From Hordeum vulgare subsp. vulgare (taxonomy: Eukaryota; Streptophyta; Magnoliopsida; Poales; Poaceae): a stretch of DNA of 64,000 bases. Under the pieces are notes generated by a model. That model saw only the letters and a program-made list of their open reading frames with translations, was not told where the DNA came from and did no database searches. Positions 1 through 11,913 of the stretch are shown here, piece by piece. The stretch covers positions 485,467,763 to 485,531,762 of the forward strand of contig NC_058524.1 in NCBI RefSeq assembly GCF_904849725.1. The letters are read 5' to 3'. Each line of letters starts with the position of its first letter. Positions within the stretch are counted from its first letter, which is position 1. Both the position numbers and the translations under genes were made by a program.

Positions 1-679
1 TTATTTCTTTGATAAAAGCTTGCTAGATACCATCGCTTCAAGGGAACCTATCCTTATGTAACGCCCATGATGCGATCCTATCCTTATTTTGGCATGAGGG
101 CTTCGACGCGGATAGAAGTGCAGCTCGTTGTTTCGCAAGAATGGACATCGTTACAAGTACATGTAAGAAGAGATGAGTATATGAAATTGGCTTACACTCG
201 CCACAAGTTACATCATAATCATCTCAATACAAACATACATTCAAGCACGATTCAGAAGAGCAGGGTCCGACTACGGATGAAATCAAACGATAAAAATGAC
301 GTCCATCCTTGTTATCCCAACCTGTCGGCCTGGAACCCATCCTAGTTCGATGATGATGAAGAAGAATAAGAAGATATTCCATCGCGCTCACGTCAAAGTA
401 TCACTTTACTTGTACCTGCAACTATTGTTGTACCAATTTTTGAGCCAGAGGGACTCATCAATCTCATTTCCAAAGGTATCGAGACTAGCAAGCTTAATGG
501 GTGAGGTATGGTTAAGTGGTGAGGCTCCAGCAAGCACTAAGCATTTATTTGAGTGGCGAACTTATGAGTACAAGAATAAGAGGGGGTGACCTACGGGTAA
601 ACGAATGTGAACTAATAATGATCAAGAAATGATCATGAACACATACTTACGAGTAAAACATAACCCCACCGTGTCCTCT
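1..679. repeat. Left arm of an old interrupted repeat, family not assigned
   Basis: No coding sequence is supported here; the short open frames look accidental. A possible LTR-type start TGTAACGCCC lies at 57. The tract stops at the TSD CCTCT (675-679) of the solo LTR at 680, and the same CCTCT reappears at 12442-12446, so the sequence continued directly into 12447-13323 before that insertion. The composition and the TGTAACGCCC start resemble a long grass LTR, but I cannot name the family or see the far end. Confidence 0.4.
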
Positions 680-1780
680 TGATGTCTACTACACAACCTT
701 CTTATTGTAGACTCGTGTTGGGCCTCCAAGCGTAGAGTTCTGTAGGACAATAACGAGTTTCCCTCAAGTGGATGACCTAAGGTTTATCAATCCGTGGGAG
801 GCGTAGGATGAAGATGGTCTCTCTCAAGCAACCCTGCAATCAAATAAGAAAGAGTCTCTTGTGTCCCCAACACACCTAATATAATGGTAAATTGTATAGG
901 TGCACTAGTTCGGCGAACAGATGGTGATACAAGTGTAATATGGATGGTAGATATAGGTTTTTGTAATCTGAAAATATAAAAACAGCAAGGTAATAAATAG
1001 TAATAATCGAGCAAAATGCTGTATAAATGCTTCGAAACAAGGCCTAGGGTTCATACTTTCACTAGTGCAAGTTCTCTCAACAATACTAACATAGTTGAAT
1101 CATATATAAATCCCTCATGTGTGAGAAAGACTTCACTCCGAAGTCACAAATAGCGGAGAACAAACGAAGAAATTATGGTAGGGTACACAACCACCTCAAA
1201 GTTATCTTTTCCGATTAATCTTAGGAGCTATCCCTATAAGTGTCACGAACATCCCTAGAGTTCATACTGAAATAACACCTTAAGATAGACATCAACCAAA
1301 ACCCTAATGTCACCTAGATACTCCAATGTCACCACAAGTACCCATGGGCTTGATTATACGATATGCATCACATAATTTCAGTTTCATCATGTTCAATCCA
1401 ACACAAAGAACTTCAAAGAGTGCCCCAAAGTTTCTACTAGAGAGTCAAGACGAAAACGTGTGCCAACCCCTATGCATAGATTCCCAAGGTCACAGAACCC
1501 GCAAGTTGATCACGAAAACATACATCAAGTGGACCAATAGAACATCCCATTGTCACCATGGATATCCCATTGCCAGACATACATCAAGTGTTCTCAAATC
1601 CTTAAGGACTCAATCCAATAAACAAACTTCAAAGGGAAAACTCAATTCATCACAAGAACATAGAGAGGGGAAAACTCCATATGATTCATTTATATTAATA
1701 AAGCTCGCGATACATCAAGATCATGCCATCTCAAGAACACGAGAGAGAGAGAGATCCAACACATAGCTACTGCTACATAC

Positions 1781-3293
1781 TGATGACCCACATGTGTAGG
1801 GGATCAATTGTAGTCCTTTTGATAAGTAAGAGTGTCGAACCCGACGAGGAGCAGAAGGAAATGACAAGCGGTTTTCAGTAAGGTATTCTTTGCAAGCACA
1901 TAAATTATCGGTAACAAATAGTTTTGTGATATGCTAATTCATAACGAGTAGCAAGTAACAAACGTAACAAAGGTGCAGCAAGGTGGCCCAATCCTTTTTA
2001 TAGCAAAGGAAAAGCATGGACAAACTCTAATATAAAGAAAAGCGCTCCCGAGGACACATGGGAATTTATGTCACGCTAGTTTCCATCATGCTCATATGAT
2101 TCGCGTTCGTTACATTGATACTTCAATATGTGGGTGGACCAGTGCTTGGGTGCTTCCCTTACTTGGTCAAACATCCCAGTTACGATTAACCTCTCTTGCA
2201 AGCATTCGCAACTATGAAAGAAGATAAATCTAACCATAACATTAAACCAATGGATCCAAATCAGCCCCTTACGAAGCAACGCATAAACTAGGGTTTAAGC
2301 TTCTATCACTCTAGCAACCCATCATCTACTTATTACTTCCCAATGCCTTCCTCTAGTACCAAATACTGGTGAAGTGTCATGTAGTCGACGTTCACATGAC
2401 ACCACTAGAGGAGAGACAACATATATCTTATCAAAATATCGAACGAATACCAAATTCACATGATTACTTATAACAAGACTTATCCCATGTACTCATGAAG
2501 AAACGTAAATACTCACAAAGCATATTCATGTTCATAATCAGAGGAGTATTAATGATCATTAAGGATCTAAACATATAATCTTCCACCAAATAAACAAACT
2601 AGCATCAACTACAAGGAGTAATCAACACTACTAGCAACCCACAGGTACCAATCTGTGGTTTTGAGACATAGATCGGATACAAGAGATGAACTAGGGTTTG
2701 GAGACGAGATGGTGCTAATGAATATGTTTATGGATATTGACCCCCTCTCGATGAGAGGATTGTTGGTGATGACGATGGCTTCGATTTCCCTCTCTAGGAG
2801 GGAAGTTTCCCCGACAGAACAGTTGTGCCGGAGCTCTAGATTGGTTCTGGCAAAGTTCCACCTTAAGACGGCGGTGCTTCACCCCAAAAGTTCTGTGTTG
2901 ATTTTTCCAGGTCAAAACCCTTCATATAGCAGAAGATGGGCGCCGGAGGCCTGTCACGGGGCCCACAGGGCTGCAGGGCGCGACCACGGGGTAGGCCGCG
3001 CCCCTGGCTTGGGACCTCCTGGTGGGTCCCCTGCGGTATTTATTTCGCCCATGATTTTTTATGTATTCCAAAACAATTCTCCGTAACTTTTCAGGACTTT
3101 TGGAGCTGTGTAGAATAGGTCTCTCAGATTTGTTCCTTTTCCAGTCCAGAATTCCAGCTGTCGGCATTCTCCCTCTTCATGTAAATCTTGTAAATTAAGA
3201 AGGAAAAGCATAATTATTGTACCCTAATGTGTATTAACAGCCCATAATGCAATAAATATTGATATAAAATCATGATGCAAAATGGACGTATCA
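1781..3293 (-). repeat. 3' LTR of element A
   Basis: 1513 bp, on the minus strand starting TGATACGTCCATTTTGCATC (ending at 3293) and finishing at 1781 next to TSD CATAC. It keeps a GC-rich, partly palindromic block (about 2950-3020) that is deleted or rearranged in the 5' LTR at about 11600-11655, so the two LTRs differ by indels as well as point changes. This suggests an old insertion or gene conversion after insertion. Confidence 0.93.
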
Positions 3294-3308
3294 ACTCCCC
3301 CAAGCTTA
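3294..3308 (-). other. Polypurine tract of element A
   Basis: On the minus strand the purine-rich AAGCTTGGGGGAGT abuts the 3' LTR start (TGATACG). This is the expected primer position for plus-strand DNA synthesis. The same tract occurs at 34022-34036 in element B. Confidence 0.8.
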
Positions 3309-4867
3309 GACCTCGCTTGTCCTCAAGCGAAAGCCGAGATCAATAAATATGCCCACATGTTTAGAGATAGAGGTGCCGATAAAATAAAATACGGACATGC
3401 AGGCATCATAGTTATGTTTAGAAAAACAACACATATTGACATAGACTATCTTATGCTAGAGTAACAATTCATTCACAAGGCAAAATATGAATCAAGAACT
3501 CTATTGAGAACTAACAAACTATGATTTCAGTCATTGAAGCAATCCCAATTTATTGCAACGTAGGGAAGAGTCAATATAAGAGCTTGTAAAGCAAATCCAC
3601 ATACTCAATCATCTTATGGTCTTTCATCATTCCTAACACTCATGCGGTACCTATGATGTCAAAGCTTCATTCAGACACATAGAAAGATAGGTTCTTATAG
3701 TTTTGCCTCCCAACTATTTACCTCAAGGGTAATGTCAACAATAATAACTCATGAAAACCATATCCGAGTGGATATATTTGTCTAGATCATTCCCCAACAC
3801 ATGTCACTTGCCAAAAGATAAAGGCGAAATAAAGGAAATGGTGAAGATCACCATGACTCACTACATAAAGGTAAGCACTAGAAAGTAAAGGTGACAGATA
3901 GGCCCTTCGCGGAGGGAAGCAAAGGTTGGCATGCGCTTTTATAGTTGGATGCACAATCCCTAAATGCAAAAGAACGCCACTTTATATTTCCCCTTGTGAT
4001 AAAGAACTTTATTATGCAGTCTGTCGCTTTTATTTCTTCTATATCACAAGTTCGCATAGAGTTTATTTTCCTCACACTATTAAACCACACATATTTAAGG
4101 AGCAATTTTTATTTCTTGCACCGATGAAAACTTACTTGAAGGATCTTACTCAATCCATAGGCATGTATGGTGGACTCTCAAGGCAAAACTGGGTTAAAGG
4201 TCTTTTGGATGCACAAGTAGTATCTCTACTTGGTCGAGGAGTTTCTGGATAATATGAGGTGGAAGCAAGTGACACATGTTGAAGGATCTACAACCATATA
4301 ACTTCTATCCGGAAATAAGCAAACATAACTCATTGTGTTGTCTTCCTTGTCCAACATCAACATTTTAGCATATAATATTTTAATGAGTGCTCACGATCGT
4401 AAAAGATGTCTAAGATAATATATTTATATGTGAACCTCTATTTCTTTATTACTTCCTTTTAATTGCAACAATGACCAATAGCTTTGTTTGTCAGCTCACA
4501 AAAAATTTCAATCGACATACTTTTTATATGTGAAGTCATCACTCCCCATAAGATCATTATGTATGCTCTTTTGCTTTTATTCTATACTTCTTTCTATTTC
4601 TTTTTCTCTAGATCATAGCAAGCAATCAAAGTCATCAACTCATAACTACTCTTTATTATATAACTCTCGGACTTTCTTATATAGGGGGAACATAAAAAAA
4701 CTCAAAACTAGATCACACTAAAAATTTATTGTACTAGATCAAGATATAACCAAATGCATTGAAGGAAGAAAAACGAAAATAATAATAAAAGGTGTGATGG
4801 TGATACGATACCGGGGCGCCTCCCCCAAGCTTGGCACAAGCCAAGGGGAGTGCCCATACCCATGTGT
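3309..4867 (-). other. Long non-coding 3' region of element A
   Basis: About 1.56 kb between the extra ORF and the polypurine tract. No supported gene. It begins (minus sense) with a second polypurine-like tract, CCAAGCTTGGGGGAG at 4820-4834, matching 32573-32587 of element B. The rest is AT-rich and parallels 32588-34021 of element B, so it is an element-specific untranslated region rather than captured DNA. Confidence 0.7.
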
Positions 4868-5276
4868 TCAGTCGTCTTTCTTTGGAGGTGGTGATGTTTG
4901 AGTTGTTGGTGAGGTTGAAAGTTTGTCAAGTTTCCTCTAGCATGAAATTTTGTTTCCTCAGATCGTCTACTTCCTGCTCGAGCCTCAATATCTTTTGACA
5001 TAATTCACCCTTGCTCTCCTGCATAAAATGAGAAGGGATAAATAGCACCTTGGGGTTTCTCCTTGTATTTGAGAGGCTCGACTTCTTGAACTCCACATGC
5101 ATATCTTCGGGTCGAGGCAAGGGAATCTCCTCTTCGCCCAAGCTTTCTTCTGGATAATTGCATATCTCCCGTTCCTCCTACGAGCACAATCCATAGGGAT
5201 CTACATCCCCGTAGAGCTTGGGATTGGCAAGATAATCTGATACATAGCTCTCCCAATCGGAATCTTGGGACGACAT
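4868..5276 (-). pseudogene. Extra ORF downstream of integrase in element A (decayed)
   Basis: Reading from ATG at 5276, the frame encodes an acidic N-terminus (MSSQDSDWESYVSDYL...), then a segment with coiled-coil character (ILRLEQEVDDLRKQNF). There is one in-frame TAG after about 32 codons and a stop at 4926. After a one-base shift the frame continues into a proline-rich tail ending SPPPKKDD at 4868. The tail matches the C-terminus of the extra ORF of element B (SPPKEDN), but the N-terminal part does not obviously match. It sits where env-like or third ORFs lie in Athila-type elements. I see no signal peptide or transmembrane segment, so I do not call it envelope; function unknown. A TATA box lies 85 bases upstream of the ATG. 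Confidence 0.6.
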
Positions 5277-5360
5277 CTTGCTCTAAATCTGCTACAGAAA
5301 CAGCTCAAAACGAAAACACGAGGTATTGTCAAGATACGAAGGTCAAAACCGCCGGGAGAT

Positions 5361-5366
5361 TATATA
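5361..5366 (-). promoter_or_regulatory. Candidate internal TATA box before the extra ORF of element A
   Basis: Minus strand ATCATTATATAATCTCCCG; the same block with one change occurs at 31925-31941 in element B. The distance to the ATG is 85 bases here and 86 in B. A GC-rich hairpin lies just upstream (5431-5486), as in the LTR promoters of related elements. Promoter activity is inferred, not shown. Confidence 0.45.
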
Positions 5367-5430
5367 ATGATTTTTTGCCGACCCGAAGGAGTATTCCCCA
5401 AGAAAACGGAGTCCAGAGGGTGCACGGGGT

Positions 5431-5486
5431 GGCCACAAGCCTGCAGGCGCACCCAGGGGGTAGGCCACTCCCTCCTGGCTTGTCGC
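5431..5486. other. GC-rich imperfect hairpin, internal copy (element A)
   Basis: Arms GGCCACAAGCCTGCAGG and CCTGGCTTGTCGCC are near-inverted copies around a GC-rich core. The same CCACAAGCC / GGCTTGTGG architecture occurs in the LTRs and internal regions of elements B, C, G and H. Confidence 0.5.
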
Positions 5487-5611
5487 CTCCTCGTGCATGC
5501 TTCAGACTGCTTTAAATTTTCCTAATTTTTTAAATATTCCAAAATAGATAGAAATTGCCATTGAAAACGTTTTGCAGTCGGGTTGCTTACCATAGCACAT
5601 ACCAATTCCTT

Positions 5612-6900
5612 TTAGGGGCCTGAGACTTTCTTATAGGTCTCCCTAATGTACTCTTTCGGAGTTATGGTATTTATAATATTAGTTTCAACATTTATGGGAG
5701 TACCAAAGATATAATGTTTGATTCTTTGTCCATTTAACACCTTCGGATTTGTCCCTTTGGCGTTGTTGATCTTGATGGCACCGGAATGATATACTTCGTC
5801 AATAATGTAAGGCCCTTCCCATTTAGAGAGAAGTTTTCTTGCAAAAAATCTTAAACGAGAGTTGTATAGCAAGACATGATCACCTACATTGAGTTCACGC
5901 TTTTGTATCCTTCTATCATGCCATCTCTTAACCTTTTCTTTAAACAACTTGGCATTCTTATAGGCGTGGGTTCTCCATTCATCAAGTGAGCTAATGTCAA
6001 ATAACCTCTTTTCACCAGCAAGTTTGAAATCATAGCTAAGCTCTTTAATTGCTCAATAAGCTTTACGTTCCAGCTCTAGAGTTAAGTGACATGCTTTACC
6101 ATAAACCATTTTATAAGGAGACATACCCATAGCATTTTTGTAAGCAGTTTTATAAGCCCATAATGCATCGTCAAGTTTCTTAGACCAATTCTTTCTAGAT
6201 CTATTAACGGTCTTTTGCAAGATCAATTTAATTTCTCTATTGCTCAATTCTACTTGCCCACTAGACCGAGGATGATAAGGAGATGCAATTATATGATTAA
6301 CATCATACCTAGCAAGCAATTTGCGGAAAGCACCATGAATAAAATGTGAACCACCATCAGACAATAAATATCTAGGGTCTCCAAATCTAGGGAAAGTAAC
6401 TTATTTCAACATTTTAATAGAAGTGTTATGACCAGCACAACTAGTTGTAATAGCTTCTACCCACTTAGTAACATAATCAACAACTAGAATATGAGTATAC
6501 GCGTTGGGTTTTGGAAAAGGTCCCATATAGTCAAAACCCCAAACATCAAATGGTTCAATAACAAGAGAGTAATTCATAGGCATTTCTTGACGTCTACTAA
6601 TATTACCAATTCTTTGACATTTGTCACAATACAATACAAACATATGATCATCTTTGAAGAGAGTAGGCCAATAAAAACTAGATTGTAATACCTTGTGTGT
6701 ATTTCTACCTTCCGCGTGGTGTCCTCCGTAGGCCTCGGAGTGACACTTGTGAGGGATCTTTCCCTGTTCATGCTCAGGTACACAATGTCTAATAATACCA
6801 TCTAGTCCTTATTTATAAAGGTGTGGATCGTCCCAAAAGTAATGTCTTAAATCATAGAAGAACTTTTTCTTTTGTTGGTATGTGAAGCTAGGCGGTATAA
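5612..6900 (-). pseudogene. Integrase of element A (broken)
   Basis: Integrase inserts the cDNA into the host chromosome. Visible parts on the minus strand: zinc-binding region ending in LYCDKCQRIG (about 6630), first catalytic Asp in GFDYMGPFP, second in MSDGGSHF (about 6360), and the Glu region SSGQVELSNREIK (about 6250). A C-terminal part follows at 5947-5612 (FKEKVKRWHDRRIQ..., then NGQRIKHYIFGTP). The frame is broken between these pieces (stops near 6400 and 6050), so no full protein can be made. The order after RNase H confirms a Gypsy element. Element B has the parallel region at 30341-31735. Confidence 0.85.
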
Positions 6901-6966
6901 ATTTAGCAACAATGTAGTTAGCATAAACGGCATACCAAGGAGCATTGTGTGAAGCATTTATGACAG

Positions 6967-7440
6967 CTAATCGTTCATCGGGAAGCTATCATCAATAGGA
7001 AGTGGGTCATCAAGAACATTCTCCAGTCTAGAAATGTTATCTGCTATGGGGTTATCAGCGCCCTTTCTATCAATAATATGCACATCAAATTCTTGTAGTA
7101 GAAGAACCCATCTAATAAGTCTAGGTTTAGCATCTTTCTTTTCCATAAGGTATGTAATAGCAGCGTGATCAGTGTGAACAGTTACTTTGGAATCAACAAT
7201 ATAAGGTCTAAACTTATCGCAAGAAAACACAACTGCTAAAAAATTCATTTTCAGTGGTAGCTTAGTTTCTTTGAGCACTGTCTAGAGTTTTATTAGCGTA
7301 ATCGATGCCATTTAATTTCTTATCAACTCTTTGCCCTAGAACAACACCAAGAACATAATCACTGACATCACACATAATTTCAAAAGGTAGGTTACAATCA
7401 GGTGGTTGAACAACAGGTGCACTGATCAAGGCTCTCTTAA
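6967..7440 (-). pseudogene. RNase H domain of element A (broken)
   Basis: Ribonuclease H removes the RNA strand during reverse transcription. Visible motifs: IMCDVSDYVLGVVLGQR (normally DASDYAVG; the catalytic Asp region is kept), [17 protein letters not shown], then after a frame break [20 protein letters not shown], which carries the TDH motif. The end, [11 protein letters not shown], is the usual linker into integrase. The break is at about 7262-7280, where two frames overlap. Confidence 0.82.
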
Positions 7441-8552
7441 GAAATTCAAATGCTTCAACACAATCATCGTAAAAATGAATGGAATATCCTTTTGCAAAGA
7501 TTAGTGAGAGTCTGAAAAATCTTATAGAAGTCTTTAATAAATCTACTATAGAAACCAACATGACCAAGGAAACTTCTTATACCTTTGATATCTGTTGGAC
7601 ACGACATTTTTTCAATAGCATCAACTTTAGCTTTATCAACTACAATACCTCTTTCGGAGATTTTGTGTCCCAAGACAATGCCTTCATTAACAATAAAGTG
7701 GCACTTCTCCCATTTCAAGACAAGATTTGTTTCTTCACATCTCTGCAAAACTCGATCAAGGTGGCTCAAGCATTCATCAACAGAAGTTCCGTAAACGGAA
7801 AAACCATCCATGAAAACCTCAACAATCTTTTCATAAAAGTCTGAGAATATAGCCATCATACATCTTTGAAAGGTACCAGGTGCATTGCATAAACCAAAAG
7901 GCATACGTCTATAAGCAAAGGTACCAAAAGGGCAAGTAAAAGTGGTCTTCTCTTGATCCTTTTTTGACACACATATTTGACAGAAACCAGAATAACCGTC
8001 TAGCAAGCAAAAATGTGTATGTTTGGATAGTCTTTCTAGCGTTTGATCAATAAAAGCTCACGGGTAATGATCTTTCCTAGTAGCCTTATTTAATTTCATA
8101 AAATCCATTACCATTCTATATATTGTAATAATTCTTTGCAGGATCAATTCATCTTTATCATTAGGAACAACAGTAATACCTCCCTTTTTAGGGACACAAT
8201 GAACGGGGCTAACCCATCTACTGTCAGTAATAGGATAAACTATACCTGCCTCTAGAAGGTTTAGTATTTCATTTCTTACCACTTCCTTCATTTTAGGATT
8301 TAATCGTCGTTGGTGATCAACAACTGGTTTAGCATCAGGCTCCATATTGATTTTTTGCTCACATGGATTGGGACTAATGGCCTTAAGATCATTAAGAGTA
8401 TATCCAATAGCAGCACGGTGCTTCCTTAGAGTTTTCAATAATCTCTTTTCTTCATGCTGTGAAAGGTTAGCACTAATAATAATAGGATATATCTCTTTTT
8501 CATCAAGGTAAGCATACTTTAGAGTATCAGGTAATTGTTTAAGCTCAAACAC
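7441..8552 (-). pseudogene. Reverse transcriptase of element A (broken, active site changed)
   Basis: The polymerase copies element RNA into DNA. Pieces on the minus strand: 8552-8058 with GIVYPITDSRWVSPVHCVPKKGG and MVMDFMKLNKATRKDHYP, then a break, then 8006-7464 with LDGYSGFCQI, TCPFGTFAYRRMPFGLCNAP and the active-site box. The usual F/YxDD box reads FMDG here (codon at 7803-7805 is GGT), so one catalytic Asp is lost; element B keeps FMDD. A frame break also joins it to the protease region near 8550. Dead copy. Confidence 0.88.
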
Positions 8553-9484
8553 GGGATCACCCTTGGGGGAGGAGGATCCCCGAGTATTTCAATAGGTAGG
8601 TTATGTTTCAAAATAGGGTGCTGATCAAAGAAAATCTTATCTATTTCATTCTTTTCATGCATATGCATATCATTTTCGTGGTCTAGCAAATATTGTTCTA
8701 AGGGAACGATAGGAGGCACCACAATAGAAGCGAGACCAATAATTTCATCTTTACTAGGAAGTTCTTTGTCATGGGGTTGCCTACGAAATTTAGAGAAATT
8801 GAAGTCATGAGATGCATCCCCAAAACATACAATAATCGTTTTTTTTTCACAATCAATCTTAGCATTAACAGTATTCAAGAAGGGTCTACTGAATATAATG
8901 GGACAAAAATCATCTTGTGGGGAACCAAGAACAAGAAAATCAGTAGGATACTTTATTTTCCCACAAAAGACTTCAACATCTCTAACAATCCCAATTGGTG
9001 CAATAGTATCTCTATTAGCAAGCTTGGTGGTAACATCAATTTCCTCTAATTCAGCTGGTGCAATATCATTCATAATTTCTTGGTATAAGGTAAAGGGAAT
9101 TGCACTCACACTAGCACCCATATCACATAATCCATGATAACAATGATCTCCTATTTTAACAGAAACAACAAGCATGCCAACAATACGTCTATGTTTACCC
9201 TTAGTATCAGGTCTAGGAATTCTAGCAGCTTCATCATAGAAATGAATGACATGCCCATCAATATTATCAACCAAGAGATCTTTAACCATAGCAATATCAG
9301 GTACAACTTTAATTTGTTCAGGAGGTATAAGTGTTCTAGTATAACTCTTACAAACCATAGTTGAAGCTTTAGCATGTTCCTTTATCCTAACAGGAAAGGG
9401 TGGTCTCTCAATATAAGCAGTAGGAATAACAGGATCAACATTATAAATAGTAGTTTCTTCTTCAACTTTAATAGGTTCTACCAT
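8519..9484 (-). pseudogene. Aspartic protease region of element A
   Basis: Retroviral-type aspartic protease, which matures the gag-pol polyprotein. The open frame (321 codons) holds HCYHGLCDMGASVSAIP at about residues 113-129, where DMGAS is the active-site loop. It also has the flap and hydrophobic segments RDTIAPIGIVRDVEVFCG and the conserved CPIIFSRPFLNTVNAKIDCE. The usual FGRPFLNT reads FSRPFLNT. The frame ends after DPPPP, where element B continues into FELKQLP, so a frameshift near 8550 separates it from the polymerase. Confidence 0.85.
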
Positions 9485-9675
9485 TTTAACTTCAATGGGA
9501 GGATGATATTTAAACCACTTCTCCTTGGGGAGATCAACATGAGTAGCAAAATATTCACAGAATGAAGCTACTACCTCAGAGTCAAGTCCATATTTAGTGC
9601 TAAAATCACAAAAGCATCGGTGTCTATAAAGGATTTAACACAATCAAACTTAAGGCTTATACCTGACTCATTACC

Positions 9676-10331
9676 TTAGTCTAGTTCCCAATCTTTAGAG
9701 TTGCGTTTAATTCTTTCCAATAAGACCCATTTGAATTCAATATCTTTCTTCATAAAGGAACGAGAACAAGAAGTGTCGAGCATGGATTGATCATTACGAA
9801 CGAGCCGAGCATAAAAATTTTGACTAATAATTTCTCTCGGGAGCTCATGATTGGGGCATGAATATAACATTGACTTAAGCCTCCCCCAAGCTTGAGAGAT
9901 TCTTTGTCCTTCACGAGGACAAAAATTATAAATATAATTCCGATCACGATGAACCAGATGCATAGGATAAAACTTCTGATGAAATTCCAATTTCAATCGG
10001 TTGTAGTTCCATGATCCAATATCATCACATAACCTATACCATGTCAATGGATTTTCCTTCAAAGATGAAGGAAAGACCTTCTTCTTTACATCATCCTCAG
10101 TCAGACCTGCAAGCTTAAATAATCCACAAACTTCATCCACATAGATTAGATGCAAATCAGGATGTAGTGTTCCATCTCCTGCATAAGGATTAGCTAGCAG
10201 TTTTTCTATCATACTCGAAGGAATTTTATAATAAATATTTTTAGTAGGTGCAGAAGGTTGAGGATCATCTCTTTGTGCTTCCGGTCGGGGTGAAGATACC
10301 CGAACAAGCCCCTCAAAGGATTATTTTCCAT
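9676..10331 (-). pseudogene. Gag of element A (frameshifted near its start)
   Basis: Gag forms the virus-like particle. Start ATG at 10331 gives MENNPLRGLFG as in element B (METNPLRGLFG), but one G is missing from the following run and the frame shifts within about 12 codons. The proper frame resumes near 10212 (MIEKLLANPYAGDGTLHPDLHLIYVDEVCGLFKLAGL...). The core motifs LTWYRLCDDIGSWNYNRLKLEFHQKFYP and SQAWGRLKSMLYSCPNHELPREI are typical of the plant retrotransposon gag domain. The frame closes at 9676; the sequence from there to 9484 is the decayed junction to protease. Confidence 0.85.
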
Positions 10332-10401
10332 AGTGATCGTAAATTTCAGCACAATATATAAATTTTTTCTTATGAAGTTCCACTCACCAAAGGTGCTTCA
10401 C

Positions 10402-10419
10402 TCCCCGGCAATAGCACCA
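10402..10419 (-). other. Primer binding site of element A
   Basis: Minus strand TGGTGCTATTGCCGGGGA lies 11 bases inside the 5' LTR. It differs at three positions from TGGCGCCGTTGCCGGGGA, the complement of the 3' end of tRNA-Asp used by elements B and C. Confidence 0.75.
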
Positions 10420-10430
10420 GAAATGAGTCT

Positions 10431-11913
10431 TGATGACCCACAAGTGTAGGGGATCAATCGTATTCCTTTTTATAAGTAAGAGTGTCGAACCCAACGAGGA
10501 GCAGAAGGAAATGACAAGCGGTTTTCAGTAGGGTATTCTCTACAAGCACTAAAATTATCGGTATCAAATAGTTTTGTGATAAGGTAATTCGTAACGAATA
10601 GCAAGTAACAAATGTAACAAAGATGTAGCAAGGTGGCCCAATCCTTTTTGTAGCAAAGGACAAGCTTGGACAAACTCTTATATAAAGAAAAGCGCTCCCG
10701 AGGACACATGGGAATTTATGTCAAGCTAGTTTTCATCATGCTCATATGATTCGCTTCGTTACTTTAATAATTTAATAAGTGGGTGGACCGGTGCTTGGGT
10801 GCTACCCTTACTTGGACAAACATCCCACTTATGATTAAGCTCTCTCGCAAGCATCCACAACTATGAAAGAAGAATTCATATAAATCTAACCATAACATTA
10901 AACCTATGGATCCAAATCACCCCTTATGAAGAACCGCATAAACTAGGGTTTAAGCTTCTATCACTGTAGCAACACATCATATACTTATTACTTCTCAATG
11001 CCTTCCTCTAGGCCCAAATAATGGTGAAGTGTCATGTAGTCGACGTTCACATGACACCACTAGAGGAGAGACAACATATATCTTATCAAAATATCGAACG
11101 AATACCAATATTCACATGATTACTTAAAACAAGACTTATCTCATGTCTTCAGGAACAAACTTAACTACTCACAAGGCATATTCAAGTTCACAATCAGAGG
11201 ATTATTAATGATCATTAAGGATCTGAACATATAATCTTCCACCAAATAAACCAACTAGCATCAACTACAAGGAATAATCAACACTACTAACAACCCACAT
11301 GTACCAATCTGAGGTTTTGACACAATGATCGGATACAAGAGGTGAACTAGGTTTTGGAGAGGAGATGGTGCTGATGAAGATGTTGATGGAGATTGAACCC
11401 CTCTCGATGAGAGGATCATTGGTGATAACGATGGCTTCGATTTCCCCCTCCGGGAGGGAAGTTTCCCTGGAAGAATAGCTCTGCCGGAGCTCTAGATTGG
11501 TTCTGCCGAAGTTCCGCCTCGAGACGGCGACGCTTCTCCCTTAAAGTTCTCTCTTGATTTTTTCCAGGTCAAAACCCTTCAAATAGGAGAAGATGGGCCC
11601 CGGAGGCCTGCCTCCTGGTGGGTCCCCTGGCTTGTGACCTCCTGGTGGTCCCCTCCGATATTTCTTTCCCCATTATTTTTTATATATTCCAAAACAATTC
11701 TCGTAAATTTTCTGGACTTTTGGAGCTGTGGAGAAAAGGTCTCTCAGATTTGCTCCTTTTCCATTCCAGAATTCCAACTGCTAGCATTCTCCCTCTTCAT
11801 GTAAATCTTGTAAAATAAGATAGAAAAGGCATAAGTATTGTACCCTAATGTATATTAATAGCCCATAATGCAATAAATATTCATATAAAACATGATGCAA
11901 AATGGACGTATCA
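10431..11913 (-). repeat. 5' LTR of element A
   Basis: 1483 bp, minus strand from TGATACGTCCATTTTGCATC (at 11913) to GTGGGTCATCA (at 10431). TSD CATAC follows at 11914-11918. It is about 30 bp shorter than the partner LTR and lacks most of the GC-rich block kept at 2950-3020. Confidence 0.93.

Larger units (their letters stand above)
1781..11913 (-). mobile_element. Complete Gypsy LTR retrotransposon (element A)
   Basis: A 10.1-kb element flanked by the perfect TSD CATAC (1776-1780 and 11914-11918). Order on the minus strand: 5' LTR (10431-11913), primer binding site, gag, protease, reverse transcriptase, RNase H, integrase, an extra ORF, a long 3' untranslated stretch, polypurine tract, 3' LTR (1781-3293). 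Domain order RT-RH-INT makes it Gypsy; the extra downstream ORF and the protease motif CDMGASVSAIP fit the Athila-like side. All coding parts contain frameshifts or stops, and the RT active site is altered, so it is defective. It is a close relative of element B (25328-49084) in the opposite orientation. Confidence 0.95.

Noticed and set aside
787..1014. 75-codon frame on the minus strand
   Set aside because: Lies fully inside solo LTR G; LTRs of this family carry such open stretches by chance.
1326..1766. 146-codon plus-strand frame
   Set aside because: Inside solo LTR G, antisense to the element, low-complexity end (GAGAGA), no domain.
4868..5276. Envelope protein
   Set aside because: Position fits env-like ORFs, but there is no signal peptide or membrane segment in either A or B; left as unknown.
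7479..7844. 121-codon plus-strand frame
   Set aside because: Antisense to the RT of element A.
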